NCBI RefSeq assembly: GCF_963678975.1
Contig: NC_089272.1
Span: forward strand, 20,969,399 to 21,033,398
Source of the DNA: Dysidea avara
Lineage: Eukaryota; Porifera; Demospongiae; Dictyoceratida; Dysideidae
DNA length: 64,000 nt
Direction: 5' to 3'
Below are positions 43,192 to 54,437 of this stretch, piece after piece (positions within the stretch are counted from its first letter, which is position 1; the number at the start of each line of letters is the position of its first letter). Made by a program: the position numbers and the translations under genes. A model generated the notes under the pieces. It was not told the DNA's origin. It was given only the letters and a program-made list of their open reading frames with translations, and did no database searches.

Positions 43192-44041
43192 GAAGACATC
43201 TGTCTATCAGCATTTGGCTCTACACACCCACTCAACAAGAGGATGAAGGTTGCTTGTGTCAACATTAAGAGTAGAACAGGTGAACTGGTACCTATCTCAG
43301 CACTCATTGTACCAACAATTGCCACACCATTACGAAATGCAGTGAAATTGAACATAACTCAGTTAGTGCACTTCAGTGGCCTACCTCTAGCCCACCCCAT
43401 CACACAATATGACAGCTTCAAGGTCTCCCTTAGCCTTATATTAGATCCATAGCCAGAAGAAGTTGCCACAGTTTGTTGCTCACCGAGTTACTGAAATTCA
43501 GCACTTGCTTCCTTCAGCATCTTGGAGGTACTGTCCTTCACACAGTAACCCTGCAGATGTTCAATCTTCATTGTTATGGGTCAATGGCCCAACATGGTTA
43601 CCCAACCAACAACAGTGGCCGAAGTGGCCGAAGTGGGACTAATCACCAATTTCCTACCTCCACGCAGTAGCAGCAATCACCGATGAATTTATGCCAGCTG
43701 CCCAACCACCCACCATTGGATTACACTTTATCATCACTTGTTGTGGGATAGGTAAGTTCTTTATTTCTTTCCAATAAACCTCCTGTTAGCAGTTGTAGAT
43801 CCACTTCAGCTTTGCTTGGGTCAACTCTTGGGGTGTAACAGGACCTTGCTGTAAATCTGTGGGGATATGCAAGTTGTGTATATATCTGTATACATAACTA
43901 CTGACAGCTAGAAGTGTATTAAGTTTACTAAACTTTGTTACAGTGCTAAATGATCACCCGCTGACATACACACCGAGTGACATTGATGATGTTCAGCCCC
44001 TTATATAAATTACCCCTGCTCATCTTCTATATGGCAGAAAG
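43192..44041 (+). pseudogene. BEL/Pao copy 2, protease end and deleted pol remnant
   Basis: 43243-43452 continues the protease-RT linker (LVPISALIVPTIATPLRNAV). A deletion then joins it to an RNase H end: WRYCPSHSNPADV-like and QQWPKWP words at about 43525-43640 parallel NPADLLTRG and QQWPIWP in copy 1. 43700-43940 is AT-rich without recognisable coding. LNDHPLTYTPSD (about 43945) marks the integrase tail after the last catalytic residue. Confidence 0.7.
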
Positions 44042-44599
44042 ATGGTCCGTTTGCCACATGAGAACTATGCTGACAATTTAAGTGATCCCGACTATGGTGG
44101 CTACACTCAGCTACAATGCCAAGCCAGGACTCAAGCTCATCTCCTGCGGTGTTTCCAGTCCAGATGGAAACATGAATACCTAACAGCTCTCAGAGAACAT
44201 CATCGTACCACAGATCAAAACCGTCAAGCAATCAGTGTCGGAGACGTGGTCATAGTTCATGATGATGATGGTCCTCGAGTCAACTGGAAATTAGCTGTTG
44301 TGACAAATCTACTAGTTGGAGGTGACAGGCTCACCCGTGCTGCAGAGATACAGACCAGTATTGGCCAGACTAATAGACCAATTACCAATTTATACCCACT
44401 TGAGGTACACAGTGACGAATCTGACAAAAATACTCTACCTACACCCAGAAAAGTAGCAGATGAAGTATCACCAGCAGAACAGCCTGCAAGACAGTCAACA
44501 GAAACCCGACCCATGAGACAATCAGCCAGGAGAGCTACTGAATGGATGACAGATTGGGTAGAGACTCTTTGCACCCCCCTGGAGGATGTAGAAATGTAG
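44000..44599 (+). pseudogene. BEL/Pao copy 2 integrase C-terminus
   Basis: ITPAHLLYGRKMVRLPHENY, RCFQSRWKHEYLTALREHH and VVIVHDDDGPRVNWKLAVV match the integrase end of copy 1 (28100-28700). It ends EDVEM just before the 3' LTR. The DDE core is absent, so no integrase activity is possible. Confidence 0.85.
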
Positions 44600-44782
44600 G
44601 ATGTGACATTGTATAAATAATTTAATTATTGTAGGTTAGGCGTTAGTTAGAATATACTGTTGTAAGATCACGTGTGAAAGTATTGAGAATTTGGATGCGT
44701 GTATTGAGAATCCCTCGAGTCTTCAACAATCCAGACGTGGATCGAGCCATACCTACTACCGTTGCTTTTATACATCCATACA
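44587..44782 (+). repeat. BEL/Pao copy 2, 3' LTR
   Basis: TGTAGAAATGTAGG to CATCCATACA. It overlaps the last codons of the integrase frame by a few bases, as in copy 1. Confidence 0.9.
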
Positions 44783-44787
44783 ATATT

Positions 44788-45165
44788 TGCACCGTGACTG
44801 GTAACTGGCTAAATATCCACTTTGCATAATATTATAGACTGTGCAGACTAATGCCAATGCCACACAGCTGATATACTGGCACATCACCAGTGGCCTCTAG
44901 TTACAACAGAGTCTATAGACAGGTCACACCTACAATATAATTATACTTTCAGTATAGCTAACTTAACTTTTTTGTGTAAGTTGTGTTTTAGTATTGTGAT
45001 TTTCTGATGCCAGTTAAACTCCCTTGCCTGTGTACGTATACACATGTATCATTTCTACCGGCACACACACACTGCTTTGAGTGCTGGCTATGGCACTGTT
45101 TATACTTGCCCAATGGGTAGGTGCAACATTGGTGTATGTACTTGGTTGTATGTGACCTGGTCCTA
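44788..45165. other. AT-rich region, no gene
   Basis: No coding, RNA or repeat structure recognised, apart from an ACACACACAC stretch near 45063. Confidence 0.4.
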
Positions 45166-46455
45166 ATAATTATACGACCAAGTACTAAAAATAATATGAA
45201 ATGCAGTTTAAATTACTTCATTAATAATGAATGAATAATAAATAAATAAATAAATAATGTTTGAGAAAACTACAAGGCTTAAGGCTTCGCACTCACTGGG
45301 AATAGAATCCATGTTGTATGAAGAGACAATCGTATAATGGGCGGGTGTTATCATGGAGGTGATAGAAACGTATGATTCTATTTAACACCGATCAAAACGG
45401 TTAGCACGTGATGCCCACTATTAATAGATCAGGCGGATTCTAGACACATGAACTACTGCTCATTTGTGTTTGAAAGTGGGCAACAGTGACTCTTTCGATT
45501 GGAAAATGAGTGGTTGCTACTCCTGCTTAATAAACAACATGATTGGAAGTTGCTACTAAATATACTAGTCGCTGGAGGTTAGTTTGTGTTGGTTACAACA
45601 CTTTAATAGTCTTGTTTCTTTAGTCTCGCATAACTAGGCTACCTTCACTCATGTATGGGATGGGAGAAAGCCTCACCTGGCAGGCCATTGCGCAAAGAAG
45701 GTGTAGTTTCCAGCTGGTAAGTTTGTGTGATAATGCATAGCTCTCCACCTGAAGCCTCACATCTCCATGGTCAGATAATCACTGATTGTAATTGCATACT
45801 AATACTAATACAACCCTTGTGTATATGTGCCCGTCAATTCCTCTAGAATTGTATTACTGTGCATCTTTTCTACTTGCACACACTGTGTTGGCTATGCACA
45901 TGCCCCATTAGTAGGTTGTCCCGTTGGTGATTGTACTTGGTTGTATTTACCCCGGGTCTAGTGAATAAATAAATAATCTTTGAGAAAACTACAAGGCCTA
46001 AGGGCTTCACACTCACCAGGAATAGAATCCATGTTGTATGAAGAGACAGTCGTATAATGGACGGGTGTTTTCGTGGAGGTGATAGAAACGTACGACGAAT
46101 CTATTTAACGCCAATCAAAACAGTTAGCACGTGACGCCAACTAGACAAGTGAACTACTGTTCATTTGTGTTTGAAAGTGGGCGACAGTGACTATTTCAAT
46201 TGGAATGGAAGATGAGTGGTTGCTACTCCTGCTTAATAAACAACATGATTGGAAGTTGCTACTAATCGACGGAGGTTAGTTTGTGTTGGTTAAAACACTT
46301 TGATAGTCTTGTTTCTTTAGTCTCGCGTAACTAGGGTACCTTCACTCATGTATGGGATGGGAGAAAGCCTCACCTGGCAGGCCATTGTGCGAAGAAGGTG
46401 CAGTTTTCAGCTGGTAAGTTTGTGTGATGATGTATAGCTCTCCACTTGAAGCCTT
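45166..46455. repeat. Two tandem copies of a roughly 720-bp repeat
   Basis: 45258-45755 and 45977-46455 match closely over about 480 bp: GAGAAAACTACAAGGC, GAATAGAATCCATGTTGTAT, GAGTGGTTGCTACTCCTGCT, CACTCATGTATGGGATGGGA and CACCTGGCAGGCCATTG. The segment between them (CTCACATCTCCATGG, TCACTGATTGTAATTGCATA, TCTAGAATTGTATTACTGTG) reappears after the second copy, split by insertions, at 47445-47476 and 48174-48290. This makes a third, partial period. A divergent copy is at 39765-40060. No coding potential. Confidence 0.85.
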
Positions 46456-47444
46456 TTAGTGCCAGGAGTGCCCAGACTGATCACTGATATGGGCCCTGTG
46501 TAGGTCCCAACCAATTACACAGGATAATTCATACACAAATATTGACTGTATTTATTCCATCTATGTTTAGGTGTTGGTACCAATAGTTCAAAAATTCTAC
46601 CTTAGCTCAAACAAAAATAGACCACAGCCCTCAATAGTGAATAACATTTTGAGTCATTTATAGATTTGAGGTTTGTTGTGTCTCGTTATAGGGAGTTTTT
46701 AAAAATAGTTGTTCCAATACTGAATAAAGACGGGTTAGAATACTCTAATAAAACAGTCAGTTCTAGAGCATAATCTTGATTTTGAAAGCATGATTTTGAG
46801 CATAATAGGATTGAGTTTTGAGCAATCCTCAAAAGCATAATAGGTGAAATTTTGGGCATAATAGGCCGGGGCCTAGCCCAGTGAAAACTACATAAATATT
46901 CACTGCCAAATTGCATCCCACATACTGAATGCTGATGGAGAGAGCAAACACAACATACACAAAATGTGCACTTAGGCTGATAATTGCTGTGTGCATGGTT
47001 GTGCCTGCTATTATTATATGTAGCTACAGTCTGCCGCCATCAGCAATGCTCCACATACTTGTGCACACTGATATATCCATGAACATTTGTTCTCCAAATT
47101 TTTTTTGGTCTTGCAGCATATCCATGGCATCATGTGGTCATTTTAGTATAAATGACCCAGCTCATGTTAAATATATGCATAACTCAGATATCAGTTGTAG
47201 GTGACAGACAGTTCAAATACTCTGCTTTTATCCCAATCTTACCGTGGTCTGCTCTTGGAAACTCCAGCCATGTCTTAATCCAGCACTCTAATCCATCCTC
47301 ATTTAAACATATCATGTAACACAAATTGTGTACAATTGCATAAATTAATGTAATAAGTAATTGTTGGATGTTTAAGATTTACTGCTTGTAGGCATCAGAT
47401 TCATTACCATGATTCTCACAATTTAAAGTGCAATCTCACATCCT
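46456..47444. other. Insertion within the tandem repeat, unassigned
   Basis: About 990 bp separates the end of the second repeat unit from its expected continuation at 47445. It contains one CTCTAATAAAACAGTC motif (46740-46757) and GCATAATAGG words. The frames 46686-46916 and 46929-47204 are not convincing. I see no inverted ends. Confidence 0.4.
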
Positions 47445-47476
47445 CACATCTCCATGGTTGGATAATCACTGATTGT

Positions 47477-48173
47477 AGGGTTTCCACTCAAAATAAGAAG
47501 GTGCTTCTTTTTGTTGTTTCTGGATATTTTCACACAGACTGACCTTTAAGATAAATGAAACGAAGTGCTACTTTGTTATTGAATAGTTTGTAGCATTCAA
47601 TATTAACATCATTTTACCACATGCAAATATCCAAAAAGTGGTCACGTGACCAAAAATCTTATGATATAGGATTTCCACTGCAAAATGGCATGATTCCTTA
47701 GCTCTTTTCATTGTTTCTAGTTTGTTTCACATAGACTGACCTTTAAGATAACAAACAATCACCAGTTTATTGTTAAACTGTCTGTTGCTTTCAATATCAA
47801 TGCAGTTTTAACTGTAAATATCCAAAAACTGGTCACGTGGCAAACAATCCAATTACACAGCTATACAGGATGTGCTATAGCACTAAAAATGTAGAAGTCT
47901 TCGTTGAGGAACAAAATGTGCTAATTGTAACCTAGATCACCTTAAAATACAAAGAGTTTTCAAATAAGCTGTCCAATGTAGCTATTAATATGGTATTTTG
48001 GTCATGTGGCCACTTTTAGGATATTTTGTGCATTAAAAATGTGCTGATACCAAATGCTGCAAGCAATCCAATAATAAACCAGCACTTGTTTGCTTTATCT
48101 TAGAGGTCAATCTGTGTAAAAATCTCCAGAAACAACAAAAGAAAGCACCTTCTCATTTTGAGTTGGAAACCCT
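47477..48173. mobile_element. 697-bp Mutator-like element with 9-bp target duplication
   Basis: Ends AGGGTTTCCACTCAAAATAA and CATTTTGAGTTGGAAACCCT. ACTGATTGT flanks it at 47468-47476 and 48174-48182, a perfect 9-bp duplication. The inverted ends extend inward at least 50 bp (AAGGTGCTTCTTTTTGTTGT) and, more loosely, to about 170 bp (CAGACTGACCTTTAAGATAA). The empty site is seen at 45780-45795. Long inverted ends with a 9-bp duplication are typical of Mutator-like non-autonomous elements. No coding frame. Confidence 0.85.
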
Positions 48174-48339
48174 ACTGATTGTAATTGCATAGCATACTAA
48201 TACATCCCTTATGTTTATGTGCCAGTCAATTCCTCTAGAATTGTATTACTGTGCATCTTTTCTACCTGCACACACTGTGTTGGCCATGCAGGTAAAGAGT
48301 ATGATTCAATATTTTATATACTAAATACATCCTCATCCT

Positions 48340-49468
48340 CAGTGTTGGGACAGTTACTTTTTATATGTAACTCGTTACATATTACATATTGTTTACAACT
48401 GGATACAGTTACATATTACCCATATAAATAATAAAGTAGCTATAATAATATTACATATGTGACTGGATTTTGGAAAAACAATCCAAATCGCACATTAGGA
48501 GTTTTGAGATAAACGGTTTAAAGAATTCAAGCCAGCATAACTCTCCAAGAATAGCAAGCATGCATATGAAATTTGCACAAAAGATGCATCAATCTATTAC
48601 CTTTCAGGCCACTTCCAGTACTTGTAGCTGCTTGTAGAGCTTCCCGCCAAATAAGATAGAAAATCTGAGCAGTTGGACGAGCGAAGTAGTATCACGAGTT
48701 CTCACAAAGGGGCGGGGTGGGCAAGGGTTAGACTCCAAAATGGAGGCAGACCACGATTGGAGTTCAGAGACCAGATTACAGGGCTGTGCTGGCTCCTTAG
48801 TGGCTGATATGTAACAAAATCCAAAGAAAAACGTCTGGCCAACACTATCAGGCTGTCCACCAGTAAACCACTGGTTCTTTCCAAGCCAGGTCCTTCACAA
48901 GGCCTAAAACCGCCACTCGAGCTCTACACACCACCCTGAAAAGACATCTGTTAAAACCAGCCTCGAGCAGTTTGAGTGGTACTGAGTGTCAAAACTATTA
49001 ATACAGTAGTGTAGCTATCCACTGGAGGTGTTAGTTTGATTTTGCCTGATTTGCGATTGGGATCGGTTTTGTAAAATCTGGTCACATATTATATTACTTT
49101 GTGTTCACAGTCTTAAGCTGTCACATGCAAAACTACCACTTTATCACGTGACATGATTGCATTGTTGGACAATGTGCAAATCTTGGTTATAAGCAAGAAG
49201 CTGGTGAATAAACTTCATTCAGTAGGCTTCGTTACTTCGTCGTGGATAGGCATTACTCAGTTGATTACTAATGATATTAGTAACTTCGTTCTTTAAAGTA
49301 ATAATATTAGACTCGTTACAGTAACTTCATTACTTAGGTAACGCATTACATTTACAAGTAAAGTAACTTGAGTTATATTATCTGTTTTCACAGCATATTT
49401 CATTATATTACTTTGTTACCACAAAAGTAATAATTATTACGTAACGCATTACATATACCCCAACACTG
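48340..49468. mobile_element. 1.13-kb hAT-type element with CAGTGTTGGG ends
   Basis: Starts CAGTGTTGGGACAGTTACTT and ends ACATATACCCCAACACTG. Flanks CTCATCCT (48332-48339) and TTCATCCT (49469-49476) match at 7 of 8 positions. Subterminal GTAACTCGTTACATATTACA and GTAACGCATTACATATA stretches are mutual inverted repeats. No transposase. Part of the interior (48470-48540) resembles other inverted-repeat element ends in the window. Confidence 0.8.
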
Positions 49469-49476
49469 TTCATCCT

Positions 49477-49800
49477 TTACCTGGCTTGCTAGCTGGAATT
49501 ATTTTTCCACCTTATTAGCAGAATGTGGTGACTACTCTATTAGAGAGTTTTGTCATAATTCAACTTGCATCTCCAGTATAGTTGTAGATATAACTTGAGT
49601 ATACAGTGGATCCTTGAGTGCATGGTGGTATATTATGGTATGTCTGCTTAATTAAATCCTTAGAAATGCTAAGCATGTTCATGTGGCTTTTGGCGACATT
49701 TGTGGTCATGTGTGGTACATACATACCTATCGCGGAAGATTTTCATAATGCGATTCATACCACGAATGAACTTGTGGTACATTTGTAGTCTTATAATGGA
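49477..49800. other. Short region without a recognised feature
   Basis: One CTCTATTAGAG motif at 49534-49544. No gene. Confidence 0.4.
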
Positions 49801-51697
49801 CTAGCATTGGTACCTGCCCTATGTGCAGGACCATCTCCACATTAAACATTTTAATGCCACGAAGAGGGACTAAGCATTAAACACCAGCACTGCTAATGTA
49901 GCTATGTAGGGTACATGGTGATGTCACATTTTTTAAAGAGCATGAGGTTTTCTTATGTCATTAATGATGCAAAACACTAAAGTTTATTGTTTGTGGTTTT
50001 GACAGGAATGTAGTTTAATTATTCAGTGCATCTTCCCTACCAGTGACTTCAACGTGCTGTATAGAACAAACGAAACCTTTGCTGCTTTACATGAGAACTA
50101 ATGCAACAATAATTAATATATTGGGAACCAAGCATAAATATTAGTGTCCTATATTTGCTGTGTAGCATGCATGTCGATAGTGCTTTAAAGTACATGATCC
50201 TTATGCAGTACATAATAATTTATAGTGAAGCATGCATGCAAGGCTAGCTAATTAGTTAAACTGCATGCGAGCTAAGGCAATTGTATACAGTATACCCTAC
50301 ATTACACACAGGTTGTGTACACACGGTACAGTTTCAGTTTCTACATTTTGATGTTTATCTTACCGACTGTCACAAAGAGAAATGAACTTGAGCATAATTT
50401 AAAGTCAACACAATTTGCAGTTATAGTTACTGCATGGCAAGCAAAAGTTCAGAACTTGTCCTATGCACTTTCAGTTCTGATGTTGCAGTGACACATATAC
50501 CTCTTGCCATACAAAAACCCAGTTTTGAAACACCTGCAGGGTAATTGACCAATAAGGTAATGTATGAATCTTAGAGTGAAAGCATGCATGTAAGCAGGAT
50601 AGTGAAACAGTTGTGCCAGGTCAGATGCAGTTCCTCGGTGTAAACTATGGATCTGCATGGTTCCAGTATTATCATTTTTCAGATGCACAGTAGTATTTGT
50701 TCAATCATGCAAACTGCCTATTACTACAGCAGTATTGAGGTAAGTCTGAACAAACAATTTTTCATGTCAGTGCACACCTATGTACTTAAAACAAAGATGT
50801 AGATATTCTGGATACTGGTGAAAGAAGCTTTTACCTACTCTAATACAACACACTGGACCAACACACAGATGGACAAATATGTTGGCAATTTGTCTGCCCT
50901 GTCCCAAAAGTGCTATAAGAGTCCCTATTATGTGAGGTAATTCAGTGCCAGTGCTGAAAAACTGAGCATAAGAGTTTGTAGATGAAGACTTGCATGGAAC
51001 AGATAGAGCAAAAAGGCGCATCAAAAAGGTCCCAAAAGTGAAAAAAAAAGTTATGACCTAGGTGGGGATTGAACCCTGGCTGGTTATAATAACTTGGGGT
51101 TAAGGGAGGTGCACAAATTTCCACAGTTGTTTATCAGTGGTTTTGACAGGAATGTAGCTCAACTTTTCAGTGATCCTTCCCTACACCAGTGCCTTCATCG
51201 CCCTATAAAGAGCGAACAAAAGCACGTATTGATTTGCTACAACAACACTCGAGTTGCCAGATGATGGGCGTTTAATTTCGCTAAAGTCCCGCTCGATACG
51301 TGCTTTGCATGCCAAGATATGATGAGCTAAAAGTCGTGTTTTAAAAAGGTGTTCACAAAAAGGTACTGAGTAGAAAGAAAATAATCTGTCAACACGTGGA
51401 TTTGAACCCACGACCTCTTACACGCTAGTCAGGCGTTCTACCACTTGAACAATATGTGGTGGTGTGTGGTTTTCAAAGGAATGTTGCTCAAGTTTTCTCT
51501 ACACCTTGGCCTTCTACGCGCTGTAGAGACCGAACGGAAGCATGCGTGAACTCGTGATAACAATCTTAGAGTAGGCGGATGATGAGCGTTTCATTATCAG
51601 CACAGACTATGTCGATTCGCGCCAAGTCTGGTGAGTAAGCAGCGTGACCGTCAGACAGACAGACAGACAGACAGCTTTTCAGCTTTATATATATAGA
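49801..51697 (+). repeat. 1.9-kb repeat, unit 1 of a head-to-tail pair
   Basis: Begins CTAGCATTGGTACCTGCCCT and ends GACAGACAGACAGCTTTTCA followed by GCTTTATATATATAGA. The next unit starts immediately. Apart from a roughly 249-bp segment (about 50077-50325) missing from unit 2, the two differ at few positions. Related copies lie at 60845-63411. The unit carries two tRNA-like stretches on the minus strand (about 51055-51085 and 51393-51455). Minus-strand frames such as 50767-51024 lack any domain. Probably a SINE-like or other non-autonomous element. Confidence 0.8.
51393..51460 (-). repeat. tRNA-like sequence within the repeat unit
   Basis: Minus strand: TTCAAGTGGTAGAACGCCTG (A-box), CTAGCGTGTAAGAGGTCG, then GGGTTCAAATCC (B-box). 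A D-arm-like GTTC...GAAC and a T-arm-like CGTGG...CCACG pair, but the acceptor stem does not. The copy in unit 2 (about 53064-53131) is the same. Reads as a tRNA-derived SINE promoter, not a functional tRNA. Confidence 0.5.
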
Positions 51698-53371
51698 CTA
51701 GCATTGGTACCTGCCCTATGTGCAGGACCATCTCCACATTAAACATTTTAATGCCACGAAGAGGGACTAAGCATTAAACACCAGCACTGCTAATGTAGCT
51801 ATGTAGGGTACATGGTGATGTCACATTTTTTTAAAGAGCATGAGGTTTTCTTATGTCAGTAATGATGCAAAACACTAAAGTTTATTGTTTGTGGTTTTGA
51901 CAGGAATGTAGTTTAATTATTTACTGCATCTTCCCTACCAGTGACTTCAACGTGCTGTATAGAACAAACGAAACCTGGTACAGTTTCAGTTTCTACATTT
52001 TGATGTTTACCTTACCGACTGTCACAAAGAGAAATGAACTTGAGCATAATTTAAAGTCAACACAATTTGCAGTTATAGTTACTGCATGGCAAGCAAAAGT
52101 TCAGAACTTGTCCTATGCACTTTCAGTTCTGATGTTGCAGTGACACATATACCTCTTGCCATACAAAAACCCAGTTTTGAAACACCTGCAGTGTAATTGA
52201 TCAATAAGGTAATGTATGAATCTTTAGAGTGAAAGCATGTAAGTAGGATAGTGAAACAGTTGTGCCAGGTCAGATGCAGTTCCTCGGTGTAAACTATGGA
52301 TCTGCATGGTTCCAGTATTATCATTTTTCAGTGCGGTTCCAGTATTATCATTTTTCAGATGCACAGTAGTATTTGTTCAATCATGCAAGCTGCCTATTAC
52401 TACAGCAGTATTGAGGTAAGTCTGAACAAACAGTTTTTCATGTCAGTGCACACCTATGTACTTAAAACAAAGATGTAGATATTCTGGATACTGGTGAAAG
52501 AAGCTTTTACCTACTCTAATATAACACACTGGACCAACACACAGATGGATAAATATGTTGGCAATTTGTCTGCCCTGTCCCAAAAGTGCTATAAGAGTCC
52601 CTATTATGTGAGGTAATTCAGTGCCAGTGCTGAAAAACTGAGCATAAGAGTGTGTAGATGAAGACTTGCATGGAACAGATAGAGCAAAAAGGTGCATCAA
52701 AAAGGTCCCAAAAGTGAAAAAAAAAGTTATGACCTAGGTGGGGATTGAACCCTGGCTGGTTATAATAACTTGGGGTTAAGGGAGGTGCACAAATTGCCAC
52801 AGTTGTTTATCAGTGGTTTTGACAGGAATGTAGCTCAACTTTTCAGTGATCCTTCCCTACACCAGTGCCTTCATCGCCCTATAAAGAGCGAACAAAAGCA
52901 CGTATTGATTTGCTACAACAACACTCGAGTTGCCAGATGATGGGCGTTTAATTTCGCTAAAGTCCCGCCTCGATACGTGCTTTGCATGCCAAGATATGAT
53001 GAGCTAAAAGTCGTGTTTTAAAAAGGTGTTCACAAAAAGGTACTGAGTAGAAAGAAAATAATCTGTCAACACGTGGATTTGAACCCACGACCTCTTACAC
53101 GCTAGTCAGGCGTTCTACCACTTGAACAGTATGTGCTGTGGTTTTCAAAGGAATGTTGCTCAAGTTTTCGCCACACCTTGGCCTTCTACGCGCTGTAGAG
53201 ACCGAACGGAAGCACGCGTGAACTCGTGATAACAATCTTAGAGTAGGCGGATGATGAGCGCTTCATTATCAGCACAGACTATGTTGATTCGCGCCAAGTC
53301 TGGTGAGTAAGCAGCGTGACCGTCAGACAGACAGACAGGTTTTCAGCTTTATATATATATATATATATAGA
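51698..53371 (+). repeat. 1.67-kb repeat, unit 2 of a head-to-tail pair
   Basis: Same start and end as unit 1, missing about 249 bp near its left third (GAAACC joins directly to TGGTACAGTTTC at about 51975). It has a 25-bp local duplication (GCGGTTCCAGTATTATCATT at about 52332). It ends in a longer TA run (53350-53371). Confidence 0.8.
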
Positions 53372-54087
53372 TTTGGATCATGGTATAGTAAGCTACTGTA
53401 GCAAGGAACAGTAAAAATCTAAATTTCAAAGGTTTTAATTTCGAAGAATGCATATTTCGAAGTACAGGTGGATTTCAAGCAAATACCGAGAAATTTATGT
53501 CACAAATTACAAAAAATACATAGTCTAGCTATGTGTGCTCGGCTTACTGATGGAATCGAGGACGGAATAATGTCCACTTTTGCACACTGAAAAAAAGACT
53601 AAGTTATAAGTGGAGTAATTACAGTAGTTAGCAACCACTGGCAAGGCAATCGTCAGCTCGATCAGCTGCAGGTACAGCAGCAGCAGACGGCATGGATTTC
53701 CAACAATGGCCATCTGGATAGTTTAGTGGCTATAAGTTTATTGACGGAGTAATGATGCTGTTCAACTGTTATTAATAATACTGAGCTTAAACTTGTAAAG
53801 AATACACGAGCACGCGTAGAGAAATTTATTGTACATGTTGTTCGATCACGTGAAAGCAAGTTATCTTTGAAACATCCGAAAATAAAAACCCTTCGAGATT
53901 AACCAGCTACAATGTACACAGTATGTTTTTGAAGCCATTCAAGGGACAACCCACATAACCACATGCTGCTGTTACATCATAATTGGCAATATTATGCATA
54001 CTCAAAGTATCCGTGTTAGGCGGCCGTGTTTTGCGCCAAAGAAATTGGCCAAGAAACAACTTGTTTTGTTCAAAAATCATCACGAAA
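53372..54087. other. Region upstream of the small two-exon gene
   Basis: AT-rich with no transposon ends that I recognise. The promoter of the following gene may lie here; no clear TATA box or initiator can be defended. Confidence 0.4.
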
Positions 54088-54437
54088 ATGATCGTCTGGG
54101 TGCCCAAGAGTAACAGTAGAGTGAATTATCCTGAAAGTAAGTGTTAGTTTTGAAGACATGTGTGAACGAAAGCTTGCTTGTAGCCAACACACGTTCTTCC
54201 TTTATTTTCTCGAGTGATAGTGTATGCTTGTAAGTTATATTTGTAATTGTACACCTGTTTTTAGGTAGTGACGATGTTCCAGCTGGATTTATCACCCATT
54301 ACAAGACACTGACTGTACGTTACGAGGCGTTACCTATCAAAGAGCAGGCTTGGCGACTCCACAAGCAACAGGAAGGTGTCCCAGTGTGTAAAGAAAAGGA
54401 ACTAGAGCTTTTCTTTCGTTCAGAACGTCATTTATAA
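54088..54437 (+). CDS. Small two-exon gene candidate (73 aa)
   Basis: Exon 1 is 54088-54136: ATG, 16 codons plus one base, then the donor GTAAGT at 54137. Exon 2 is 54265-54437, after the acceptor TTTTTAG at 54258-54264. Splicing joins the frames at a Ser codon and gives a 73-residue protein starting MIVWVPKSNSRVNYPESSDD and ending ELELFFRSERHL. The composition is balanced, with no membrane segment or signal peptide, and the region is free of recognised repeats. The 128-bp intron and near-consensus splice sites support it. I do not recognise the protein. It could also be the end of a larger gene or a chance frame. Confidence 0.5.

Larger units (their letters stand above)
41248..44782 (+). mobile_element. 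BEL/Pao retrotransposon copy 2, both LTRs present, interior deleted
   Basis: LTRs of about 197 bp at 41248-41444 and 44587-44782, both starting TGTAGAAA and ending ACA. ATATT flanks the whole element (41243-41247 and 44783-44787), the 5-bp duplication expected for BEL/Pao. The internal part (about 3.1 kb against 6 kb in copy 1) keeps gag and protease, then jumps to an RNase H end and an integrase C-terminus. The reverse transcriptase and the integrase catalytic core are missing. The LTRs differ from those of copy 1, so this is a related but separate family. Confidence 0.92.

Noticed and set aside
51393-51460. Functional tRNA gene (minus strand)
   Set aside because: A and B boxes are present, but the acceptor stem does not pair and the sequence is duplicated inside a repeat unit; a SINE head is more likely.
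50767-52700. Duplicated minus-strand frames (85 and 60 codons) in the tandem units
   Set aside because: Present only because the units are duplicates; no domain or splice support.
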